A program made the translations under genes and the position numbers. A model generated the notes under the pieces. It ran no database searches, had not been told where the DNA came from, and saw only the letters and a program-made list of their open reading frames with translations. Of a stretch of DNA of 64,000 nt, positions 50,995-59,063 are shown piece by piece. Source of the stretch: CAZTAO01 sp964611645 (GTDB lineage Bacteria > Armatimonadota > UBA5829); contig CAZTAO010000005.1 of the NCBI GenBank assembly GCA_964611645.1, positions 1-64,000 of the forward strand, read 5' to 3'. Positions within the stretch are counted from its first letter, which is position 1. The number at the start of each line of letters is the position of its first letter.

Positions 50995-51753
50995 ATGACT
51001 AAGAGAGATTGGCGCGCCCAGGAGTTCAGGCGGATGGTGACGTTCGGACCCAGCATTACGGCGGGAGGCAACGCTACTTGCAGAGAGCGGTGTTGGTCGC
51101 TGGTCTTGGGAGACCTCATAACCGACTTCCAGTCAGCCCCGGTGGAAGTCTTCAATATGGGAATCGGGGCCACCGTGCTCTCCACCAGAAGCCCCAGATA
51201 CCGCTATCTGCCCAAGCCTGCTGGAATGGAGCGGGTGCAGAGGGACATTGTAGGCAAGAACTGCGACCTGCTTGTAATCGCCGAGTTCTCAGTCAATGAC
51301 GCAATGACCGGCACTCCGGTTGAGGCGTACAGAGAAGACCTCATAGGTGTGATTCGGGAGGTGCGGCAGTCGATAGACCCGGTGATTGTGCTTACAGGCC
51401 CGACTTACGTTGTCGACTACAACGTCGGCGGAAAGCTGACCTGTTTTGGGTCTCCCGAACTGCTGGATGAGTACAACAAGGTGATTGCGCAGGTTGCGGT
51501 CAGTGAATCATGCCTTTACGTCGACATCCTGGCGACCATGGCCGAGACGGACTGGATGGTCCACAACGATGGTATCCACCTCAGCGACTTGGGCCATCGA
51601 GTGCTCGCTGACGAGATCTTCAAGACCCTGGCTCAGAATTGCTCGTGCCTCGCGGCTCACACCAAAGAGCTGGAGACGGCCGGCACCCACCATTGGCGAG
51701 AGCCTTACGAGGTTGCCCTGATGACCGGCCCTGGCGAGCCGTTCCTTGAATGA
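50995..51753 (+). CDS. SGNH/GDSL-type hydrolase
   Basis: A 252-residue hydrolase of the SGNH superfamily, expected to act as an esterase, for example on acetylated glycans (inference). Block I is TFGPSITAGG with Ser20 as nucleophile; the usual GDS is GPS here. Other blocks are NMGIGA (Gly), EFSVND (Asn) and NDGIHLSDLGH (Asp and His). There is no signal peptide. The ATG at 50995 has GGACGGAGC upstream, placed directly after the prepilin 2 terminator, so read-through or a local promoter must drive it. Confidence 0.85.
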   Translation: MTKRDWRAQEFRRMVTFGPSITAGGNATCRERCWSLVLGDLITDFQSAPVEVFNMGIGATVLSTRSPRYRYLPKPAGMERVQRDIVGKNCDLLVIAEFSVNDAMTGTPVEAYREDLIGVIREVRQSIDPVIVLTGPTYVVDYNVGGKLTCFGSPELLDEYNKVIAQVAVSESCLYVDILATMAETDWMVHNDGIHLSDLGHRVLADEIFKTLAQNCSCLAAHTKELETAGTHHWREPYEVALMTGPGEPFLE

Positions 51754-52127
51754 TCCTCGGTTTCCGCCGTCGTCCGAAGGCCGCGCCGCCGGACGCCTCT
51801 GCAACCGTGCCTGTGGCCAAGCGCCGAACACTGGAACATCCCCCGTGGCTAAGTCGTCTGGTATGTATGGCGGACAGGCAAAAGACGCCCGAAAAAAGTC
51901 GAAATTGCCTGTTGACTATATTGACACCATGTTGTAACATACTATTGCAATGATGCCTTCGGTGACCGAGGTTGTTGGTGTCACAACTCAACTGGCCAGG
52001 GAGGTGGATGCCTTTGTAGATGCCGGGTTGTGCGATCTGGGCGAACGGATTATGTAATACCCGCCGGTGGCTCAGATAGAGGTTTGAAGTTAAGTCGTGT
52101 CATAACTGGAAAGGGAGGATGAATCAC
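51754..52127 (+). other. Promoter P4 and long leader of prepilin 3
   Basis: A 374-bp stretch with promoter P4 (51910-51948) and about 187 nt of leader. No gene is visible; a short frame after the SGNH gene lacks any support. Confidence 0.6.
51910..51948 (+). promoter_or_regulatory. Shared promoter P4 (prepilin 3)
   Basis: TTGACT at 51912-51917 and TAACAT at 51935-51940, 17 bp apart. Over about 38 bp it differs from P5 at only a few positions, including the spacer (ATATTGACAC..TGTTG) and the words after the -10 (ACTA.TGCAA). Confidence 0.8.
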
Positions 52128-52808
52128 GTGTTCACTAGAAAATCCGCAAGAGGTTTCACACTTATCGAACTGCTCGTCGTGATAGCCATCATAGCTATCT
52201 TGGCAGCGATCCTGTTCCCGGTCTTTGCGAGAGCTCGAGAGAAGGCCAGGCAGGCTAGTTGTATGAGCAACCTGAAGCAGGTTTCTCTCTCGATGCTGCA
52301 GTATGTCCAGGACTGGGACGAGACTATGCCCAGGTTCTTCATCGCTTCAGACGGATACGCCGGCTACTGGACGGCGAAGATCATGCCATACATCAAGAGC
52401 TTGAATGTGCTTTATTGCCCAACATTCGGCAACAATCAGGACCTGTTCTACGCCGCCAATACCTGGGCGCCGTACGGCTCCAACTGGACTGTCACCGACG
52501 TTAACGGCCGCGGACCTTACTGGCCCACCTACGGCACGGCCTACGGTATGAACTGTGGAGCGCACGGCTCTGCGCTCGCAGCGTTCGTGGAACCGGCCGC
52601 GACCCCTATGCTGGCTGACTGCTACGACCATATCGGCAACACGTGGTACGGCAGCTTCTCCATATACTACCCGGGCGAAGCCTATATGGGCACCAGCGGC
52701 ACGGGCATCGATTATCGCCACACCCTGGGCGCGAACTATGCGTTCATGGACGGTCACGTGAAGTGGTTCTATCAGGGACGCGAAGCGGAGTTCCGCTGGC
52801 AGCCCTAG
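52128..52808 (+). CDS. H-x9-DG (DUF1559) prepilin-like protein 3
   Basis: A 226-residue prepilin with leader MFTRKSARG|FTLIE, the same hydrophobic helix, FPVFARAREKARQASCMSNLKQ, and a C-terminal YRHTLGANYAFMDGHVKWF (H-x9-DG). It is more distant from prepilins 1 and 2 and lacks CCGNVPLQC. The GTG at 52128 is preferred: AAGGGAGG lies 9 bp upstream, whereas the ATG at 52119 directly abuts that site. Confidence 0.92.
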   Translation: MFTRKSARGFTLIELLVVIAIIAILAAILFPVFARAREKARQASCMSNLKQVSLSMLQYVQDWDETMPRFFIASDGYAGYWTAKIMPYIKSLNVLYCPTFGNNQDLFYAANTWAPYGSNWTVTDVNGRGPYWPTYGTAYGMNCGAHGSALAAFVEPAATPMLADCYDHIGNTWYGSFSIYYPGEAYMGTSGTGIDYRHTLGANYAFMDGHVKWFYQGREAEFRWQP

Positions 52809-52867
52809 TCAGAATTGGCGATCTTGTGTGATGGCTTGACGCCGGAACACAAAACACAGTAGATACG

Positions 52868-52914
52868 GGCATGCTGAAACGAGCTTGGAGCTTGGGGCAG
52901 CATGCCTTTTCCTT
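52868..52914 (+). terminator. Rho-independent terminator of prepilin 3
   Basis: GGCATGCTG pairs perfectly with CAGCATGCC, followed by TTTTCCTTG. Confidence 0.85.
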
Positions 52915-52984
52915 GTTTCGACTTCCTGCCACAGAGACTGCGCTTGCATAGGCCTCCGGTTCCCCCGATATTCCCCACTCGCTC

Positions 52985-53023
52985 CGTTGACTATATTGAC
53001 ACGGTGTTGTAACATACTAATGC
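52985..53023 (+). promoter_or_regulatory. Shared promoter P5 (DUF6259 copy 3)
   Basis: TTGACT at 52987-52992 and TAACAT at 53010-53015, 17 bp apart, nearly identical to P4 over about 38 bp. It probably drives the 53136-61766 unit. Confidence 0.8.
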
Positions 53024-53135
53024 AACGGGGCTGCGGATACTGTCTGGTCTCGCGTTGCTGCGACTCCATTGGTCAGTGCGTTTTCAGCAGTTCATGTTCC
53101 TGGACACCTCCGGGAGCTATCAAGCGAGGGTTAAC

Positions 53136-55901
53136 GTGGCAAGCATCAGAAGATTCCCTTTCCAACTACTGCTGGCGGCGCTTGTGTCGCTGACTGCTTC
53201 CATCTGGCCGGCTGCTGCAGCCATCGCCTCGGACTCCTGGCAAGACCCCTCCAACCGCGCTGTCCTCAAGAACCAGTCGATGGAAGCGACATTCCAGGCG
53301 GGGCAGCTTTGCGAACTGCAGAACCTCTCGGACGGCAGTGTGCTGCTAAGTGTCGACCCGGCCCAGATTCCCTCCAGAATTCCTCTTTTCGGCTCTTCTT
53401 CCATTGACCTGTCCGCGTGCGCGGTGCGGCAGACCCTTGTCAAGAACACTCTCACCACAACCCTCACTGCCAACGACGGTTCTATCTGGACTCTGGAGTG
53501 GAAGATTGAGCCAAAGAAAGGCGACCTGGTACTGAACTCGTCGTTCAAGGCGAACAAGCCAATCGACGAGATGAGAGTGCTGTTTTTTGGCGCTGACATC
53601 GCCACCCGGCAGCTTGTGTGGGTGGATAATGTGGGGATATCGAATGTGGCAAAGTCGCCAGCCGTCGGGCCGATAGCGCTTGGGAACCCGATTAGGGACA
53701 GCGCTCCCAACGTTTTCGTCCACCCGCTGGTAGCCCTGTTTCAAGGCAGCGGCTCGGGCTGGTTTGTTGAGGGGCGAGATGAGCGCATCGGGCCGTCCTG
53801 CCTGATGATATATGGGACCGGCGACAAGGCCAATCTCGGTATGACACGCAAGTTCACAGCCCCTGCCAATGAAGCTAAGATGTATGAGATCAGGTTCCGG
53901 ACATACGACCGGCATTGGGCGGACGCAGTTGATCCATACACTCAGTGGCTCCAGACGGGCGCGGGACTCATGCCTCTGGACAAGCTCCCCCGATCGATCT
54001 CGTTCGTGAAGAACATAACCAACCAGACCTACATCCGAGCCAGCGATTTTGCCAACCTGGACAGGTTCGCCAAGGATTTGGATCCCAAACGCACATTCCT
54101 TGGCAGGATGCCTATCTACCGCAAGTACCAGGTAGACTTCAATTACCCGGACTACGAACCCAACGAGATGGCCGCAAAATGGATACGCCAGGCAGCAGAT
54201 ATGGGTTTCCACGTCGGCCCGTGGTACAACACCTATGGGATCGCCGAAAGTAAGAAAGACCTCCTCAAACTCTTCCGTCCGGGCCTCCTGCCCATCGGCA
54301 GGAATGACAAGGGCGAGGAGATATTTGACGGTGTCCGAGGCTACACCATCCCCATGATCTACTGCTCACCCGCCTACAAGCCCTGGCGGGACTATCTTAT
54401 TGCCCAGATGAAGGGAGCGATAGATTGCGGGGCGGATGTGGTTCACCTTGACCAGGCGCAGTCCCCCTGTGGGCCATTTATGGTGGATGGTGTCAACGGG
54501 ATCGAGGGCGAACTGCTCCTGATGAAGGAGATAATGGAGAAGTACCCGGGGGTGGCTGTGGAGACGGAGCAGGTCAACCCCATGACCGCCAAGTACGGCA
54601 AGCTCTGCATCATCCAGATGCCTCTCGGACACCCGCTCTCCGGTTACATCTACCGCAAGTTCGTCAAGATTTGCCCCGACAGCTACACCTCCAGCCCCAT
54701 GTTCGAGTCACTGCTGGACGCCGTGCAATCCTATGGTTTCATGCTCCCCAGTGGCTTGCCGGGTTCACCGGACAGCGATGGCTTCTGGGCTGAGTATGCC
54801 AGGGCATTCCAGGACTACTCTCTCGTCCCGGATGTTCGCCTTCCCCACACGGAGTTCACAACCTACACCGGCGGGTACGGCGGAGTGGTTCCGGTCCAAG
54901 ATTTCGATATGCCTGCCGAAGGAATCAAGCTTTTCGGATACCGAGGCAAGAACGGCGTTACGGCCTATTGGGAGAAGCACAAAGGCAAGCGGGGGTTGGT
55001 GGTATACGAACCTGGCAAGGAGCCGAAGTGGGTGGGGACGGTGCACTACGGCGTGACCGAATGGTCCGGCGGTGGCGGCCTGAAGAACTACATCATCTAC
55101 AACAACGGCAAGACGCTCGCTCTTAATCCGACTATTGCCTACTACTTCGACACAACCGTTGCCACGCCGGAGAACGCCTTCCACGTCTTCGAAATCCCAT
55201 CGGACTTCACGCCCGCCTTCGACGACTACGTGGACCGCTGGAGCGCGCCCGGCCAACGACATACCGCCGATGGGTCATTCTACTCTCTTCGAATGAGCGG
55301 GCACGGGCAGTTGGGCGTCCATATACCACAAGGCTACCAGGCGTTCCTGGATGGCAAGGAGCTGATCCCTGACCCAGCCACGCGAAAGTGCGCAGTGCAG
55401 GTCTCGGCGGAAGCAGACAACCCGGTAATGCTCATCGGGTTCAGGAATACCGACAAAGAGTTGGATGGGCTGTGGGTAGAACTCCCGTGGCAGGTTCCGG
55501 CAAACCAGCGTTCCTGGCACCTCTCGCGGCACAATCTGATGGATAACCTCATCGACGGCCCCAGCCGCCTATTGAAAGATGGCGATGGGTTCTTTAACCA
55601 CGTTGCCGGTATGGGAGTAATCATCGGACAATTCCCCGAAGCAAAGAAGATCCGCCTGCAAGGAGCGTGGGGAATGCGGCACGAGGTGGTGGATACAGTG
55701 GGTGACGGCGTGATAAGGATCAACGGCCAGGAAGTCCTGAGAATGAAGCCCGGCCGACAACCGTTCCCGCTGCAGTGCTTTGATGTAGACGTGACGAAGT
55801 TTGCCGGTCAGCACGTCGCGATGGAGTTCCTAACAGACGGCAAAGTCCACGGAGACAGCGCCGCGGACTGGTACACCCCGCAGGTGATTGTGGAGAGGTA
55901 A
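53136..55901 (+). CDS. DUF6259-type secreted glycosidase-like protein, copy 3
   Basis: A 921-residue exported protein of the second DUF6259 subfamily (HLD[QE]xQxPCG). Signal peptide FPFQLLLAALVSLTASIWPAAAA. At the site of copy 1's Asp-Glu pair it has Asp439-Gln440 (DVVHLDQ), so the second acid is lost; the later Glu in VETEQVNP remains. It may use a changed mechanism or be a binding protein. Conserved blocks are HVGPWYNTYG, CSPAYKPWRDYLIAQMK and IQMPLGHPLSGYIYRKFVK. A GTG start has GAGGG 5 bp upstream; codons upstream of it look non-coding. Confidence 0.8.
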   Translation: MASIRRFPFQLLLAALVSLTASIWPAAAAIASDSWQDPSNRAVLKNQSMEATFQAGQLCELQNLSDGSVLLSVDPAQIPSRIPLFGSSSIDLSACAVRQTLVKNTLTTTLTANDGSIWTLEWKIEPKKGDLVLNSSFKANKPIDEMRVLFFGADIATRQLVWVDNVGISNVAKSPAVGPIALGNPIRDSAPNVFVHPLVALFQGSGSGWFVEGRDERIGPSCLMIYGTGDKANLGMTRKFTAPANEAKMYEIRFRTYDRHWADAVDPYTQWLQTGAGLMPLDKLPRSISFVKNITNQTYIRASDFANLDRFAKDLDPKRTFLGRMPIYRKYQVDFNYPDYEPNEMAAKWIRQAADMGFHVGPWYNTYGIAESKKDLLKLFRPGLLPIGRNDKGEEIFDGVRGYTIPMIYCSPAYKPWRDYLIAQMKGAIDCGADVVHLDQAQSPCGPFMVDGVNGIEGELLLMKEIMEKYPGVAVETEQVNPMTAKYGKLCIIQMPLGHPLSGYIYRKFVKICPDSYTSSPMFESLLDAVQSYGFMLPSGLPGSPDSDGFWAEYARAFQDYSLVPDVRLPHTEFTTYTGGYGGVVPVQDFDMPAEGIKLFGYRGKNGVTAYWEKHKGKRGLVVYEPGKEPKWVGTVHYGVTEWSGGGGLKNYIIYNNGKTLALNPTIAYYFDTTVATPENAFHVFEIPSDFTPAFDDYVDRWSAPGQRHTADGSFYSLRMSGHGQLGVHIPQGYQAFLDGKELIPDPATRKCAVQVSAEADNPVMLIGFRNTDKELDGLWVELPWQVPANQRSWHLSRHNLMDNLIDGPSRLLKDGDGFFNHVAGMGVIIGQFPEAKKIRLQGAWGMRHEVVDTVGDGVIRINGQEVLRMKPGRQPFPLQCFDVDVTKFAGQHVAMEFLTDGKVHGDSAADWYTPQVIVER

Positions 55902-55904
55902 GTA

Positions 55905-55943
55905 GCTCCCTCTCCCCGCTGGGAGAGGGCTGGGGTGAGGTTC
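55905..55943. repeat. REP-like palindrome, CCCTCTCCC type
   Basis: CTCCCTCTCCCC and GGGAGAGGG followed by CTGGGGTGAGG, immediately after the stop of DUF6259 copy 3. Confidence 0.8.
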
Positions 55944-55980
55944 CTTCCACGTCACAATATCGATTGATGTTACGCTTGAA

Positions 55981-56062
55981 GAACCGCCCCTAACCCCCTC
56001 CGGCGCGGAGGGGGAACGCTGCTCCCTCGCCCACCGCAGTGGGAGAGGGCTGGGGTGAGGGA
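55981..56062. repeat. Two adjoining REP-like palindromes
   Basis: 55981-56017 is of the CCCCTAACCCCCTCC/GGAGGGGG type and 56020-56062 is of the CTCCCTCGCCC/GGGAGAGGG type. Confidence 0.8.
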
Positions 56063-56100
56063 CTTCTGACGTAAGATTGTGCAGATTTGGCAGGTGAAAA

Positions 56101-56140
56101 GAACCGCCCCCTAGCCCCCTCCTGGCGTGGAGGGGGAAGT
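56101..56140. repeat. REP-like palindrome, CCCCCTCC/GGAGGGGG type
   Basis: GAACCGCCCCCTAGCCCCC and GGAGGGGGAAG arms just upstream of the next gene's ribosome-binding site. Resembles the element at 55981 and the inverse one at 38691. Confidence 0.8.
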
Positions 56141-56162
56141 GGTTTGAAAGGTGAGGTATACA

Positions 56163-59012
56163 ATGAACACGCATACCCTTACAATACTGGGACTGGTGAT
56201 TGTTATGAGTGTTGGATGCTTGTGCGCCTGCAGTGGGGCTGATTTCCCGAAATGGCCTGTGAGGAATGGGGACTTTGTCTACAGCCAGGGTTGGGGTTTC
56301 CCGACAGACTGGAGCCCCGCCACCAACTCGGGTAAGCTCAATTTCACGATGGACCCTCTCGGCCAGAACCTTGGCACGGCTATCTCAACAGCGATGATCG
56401 AGACTGTTGAGGCGGGCAGCGGATACTACTACCAGTATCTGTTCCTGCTGGGGGGCAAGCACCGATTGAGCTGCGAGGTTTCCGGGACCGATGGCGCTCA
56501 GGCTCAGATCACCCTCACCTCCGGGAGCGACCGCTTTGGGTCTGAACTGGCGACAGTTGGCAGCGAGTGGAAGCTCCTGCAAACGGACATCCAGGTGCAG
56601 ACCGGCGACGCTTCTGTCTCCATTATGTCCCAAGCCACGGCGGGTCAGAAGGTCAAGTTCAGGAACGTCAGGATAGATGCTGTGAGCCTGGACTCCTCAG
56701 TTGTCCCCGTTGCCGGCGGCGCGAGCATAGGTGGGATTGTGCTGCCCGCAGACCCCACGCCTGCGGAGCAATACGCGGCTTACGAGCTCCAGAAGTACAT
56801 CGCCAAGATGACCGGGCACATCCCCGGGCTGAAAGGGCGTGACAAGACGTTTGCCGGAGCGATGGTCTACATTGGCCGGGCTGCCACTGGCCAGAAGACG
56901 AAGCTCTCGAAGCTACAGGAAGACTCCTACGTGCTCTACTGGCAGGGCAACCGGATAGACCTCGCCGGGAAAGCGGACCAGGGCACTCTGTACGCCGTCT
57001 ACGACTTCCTCAAACAGCAGGGCTGCAGGTGGGTGGTTCCGGGCAGCATCGGCGAGATTGTGCCCGCGCGGAAAACCCTTGCCAAGCTCAAGAGCAAGCT
57101 GGAGTCGCCGGATTACGAGTGCCGTGGAATAATGCAGATGGCCCAAGACTTCAACCCCGGCGGTGGGGAAGAGTTCGGCTGGATCGCCATCAATATCGAA
57201 GACTACTTCGACTGGTTCCTGCGCAATCGGATGAATGCCTTCTGGCTGGGCAGCACCGAAAGCTATGATTTCGGAGCGCACCGGGGACACGGTTGGGTGC
57301 AGATGCTCAACCACTCATACGGCAGCACGGTGGCGCCCAACGAGAAGTATTTCAAGGATCACCCCGACTGGTATCCCCTGATCAACGGCAAACGCGAACC
57401 GATGTGCAAGATTCCTCCGGGGTTCTGCAACCAGCTCTGCATCTCCAATAAGGGCCTCAGGGATTACACGGTAGACCTGATCCTTGACCACTTCAAGAAC
57501 AACCCAAACTCGCGGGCATTCCCGCTTAGCCCGATGGATGGCCCCAGCCTCTGGTGCGAGTGCGATGAGTGCAAGAAGCTCGACCCGCCCGGTATCGACT
57601 GGTCCAAGCACGCCACGGAAGGGGCCGTGGAGGGTATGACCGACCGGGCGCTCAACTACGCCAACGAAGTGGCCGAGAGGGTCTCCAAAGTATACCCGGA
57701 CAAGTACATAGAGATGTACGCCTACGGTTACACTCTCAGCCCGCCCAAGCGGGAAAAGGTCCACAAGAACGTATTCATCAAGTACGCCAACCTGGGTAAT
57801 CGGGGTTCCGGGCCGCTGGGTCTGAGCCTGATGGAGCCGGATGAGACAGGCTCTCGCGCTGCGCCGAAGCGTTACAGGTGGGCAGACTGGCGCGAGCAGT
57901 TGGAGGGGTGGAAGAAGGCCGGCGCGACCATGGCCTACTACAATTACCTGGAGTTTGTGCATCCCGACCTGACGCTCTTCTGGTTCTACAGCAACTCAGA
58001 CGTCCTTCGGAACCTGAACCGTCACTACAACTGCCGGATACTGATGGGGGAGAACGAAAACAACGTAATGATCTCCACCGTCCTCTACAATATCATTTTC
58101 CAGACGGTGTGGGACGTTGACACCGACTACAAGGCTGTGATGAAAGACACCTGCGACGCATACTACGGCCCGGTGGCAAAGGAGATGCTTGCTTACAACA
58201 AGATGATGGACGAAGCCATTATCAGCAGTACCGCCTACACCGCCGAGGACTACCGGCCCTGGGATCACGTCGATATCCCTCTTGCCACGCTTGAAAAGGG
58301 CAGGGCAATGCTGGAGGCCGCAGCGGAGAAGGTGAAAGACGACAAGAACCTCGCCAAGCGCATCGCCTACGCCCAGGTAGGACACGGCTACCTTACCTAC
58401 GTCGCCGCTCTGTATGTGAAGGACAAGAACCCGGCCACCCGCGACATCGCAAAGACCGCGTTCGACCTTGCCAACTCCACCAGGCTTCAGCACTACATCA
58501 GGGTCAAGTATCCCAGCGTCCAGCAACTGAAGACTTTCTACTATCCTCCGGTTATCGAGGAGAAGTCTATTCTCCTGCAGCTTCCGGACCAGTGGCAGTT
58601 CAAAACAGACCCTGACAACAAGGGCCTTACTGAGAAGTGGTTCGAGGGTCAGCCGGATGCCTCGTGGAAGCCCATCAACATAACCAAGGATTGGACTGCC
58701 CAGGAAGCCGGCGCGGGGTATCATGGGGCAGCCTGGTACTCCATCGACTTCAGCCTTCCGGCGGACAAGATCGATGGCTCGAAGCTGGCTATCCAGTTCG
58801 GCGCTGTGGATGGCTATGTGGATGTCTTCCTGGACGGCGTGAAGATCGGCGAACAGAAGGCGGACGTTGGAGTGATGTGGGACAAAGCGTTCAACATCCC
58901 GTTGCCTGCCAACCTGGTTACCTCCGCATCCCACCGGCTGGTGGTGAGAGTTAGCAAGGACAACTTCGCCGCTGGAATCTGGCAGCCGGTAAAGATCGTC
59001 AAGTCGGAGTGA
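56163..59012 (+). CDS. DUF4838 secreted glycosidase-like protein with extra domains (copy 3)
   Basis: A 949-residue exported protein. Signal peptide (LTILGLVIVMSVGCLCACSG). A CBM-like beta-sandwich (about 30-180, NGDFVYSQGWGFPTDW) precedes the GH67N-like domain (EQYAAYELQKYIAKMTGH; LYAVYDFLKQQGCRWVVPG) and DUF4838 with WCECDECKKLD. The C-terminus (about 800-949) is a GH2-type sugar-binding sandwich (WYSIDFSLPADKIDGSKLAIQFGAVDGYVDVFLDG). This is the longest of the three DUF4838 copies. The ATG at 56163 has GAGG 6 bp upstream; the GTG at 56151 is less likely. Confidence 0.85.
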   Translation: MNTHTLTILGLVIVMSVGCLCACSGADFPKWPVRNGDFVYSQGWGFPTDWSPATNSGKLNFTMDPLGQNLGTAISTAMIETVEAGSGYYYQYLFLLGGKHRLSCEVSGTDGAQAQITLTSGSDRFGSELATVGSEWKLLQTDIQVQTGDASVSIMSQATAGQKVKFRNVRIDAVSLDSSVVPVAGGASIGGIVLPADPTPAEQYAAYELQKYIAKMTGHIPGLKGRDKTFAGAMVYIGRAATGQKTKLSKLQEDSYVLYWQGNRIDLAGKADQGTLYAVYDFLKQQGCRWVVPGSIGEIVPARKTLAKLKSKLESPDYECRGIMQMAQDFNPGGGEEFGWIAINIEDYFDWFLRNRMNAFWLGSTESYDFGAHRGHGWVQMLNHSYGSTVAPNEKYFKDHPDWYPLINGKREPMCKIPPGFCNQLCISNKGLRDYTVDLILDHFKNNPNSRAFPLSPMDGPSLWCECDECKKLDPPGIDWSKHATEGAVEGMTDRALNYANEVAERVSKVYPDKYIEMYAYGYTLSPPKREKVHKNVFIKYANLGNRGSGPLGLSLMEPDETGSRAAPKRYRWADWREQLEGWKKAGATMAYYNYLEFVHPDLTLFWFYSNSDVLRNLNRHYNCRILMGENENNVMISTVLYNIIFQTVWDVDTDYKAVMKDTCDAYYGPVAKEMLAYNKMMDEAIISSTAYTAEDYRPWDHVDIPLATLEKGRAMLEAAAEKVKDDKNLAKRIAYAQVGHGYLTYVAALYVKDKNPATRDIAKTAFDLANSTRLQHYIRVKYPSVQQLKTFYYPPVIEEKSILLQLPDQWQFKTDPDNKGLTEKWFEGQPDASWKPINITKDWTAQEAGAGYHGAAWYSIDFSLPADKIDGSKLAIQFGAVDGYVDVFLDGVKIGEQKADVGVMWDKAFNIPLPANLVTSASHRLVVRVSKDNFAAGIWQPVKIVKSE

Positions 59013-59063
59013 GAGCATAGGACTGACGGGGGCGGCTGAGAGAAGTTGGGAGTGAAGTGCTGT

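Larger units (their letters stand above)
52809..53135 (+). other. Terminator, promoter P5 and leader of DUF6259 copy 3
   Basis: A 327-bp stretch with a terminator (52868-52914), promoter P5 (52985-53023) and a leader of about 120 nt. No gene is visible. Confidence 0.6.
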
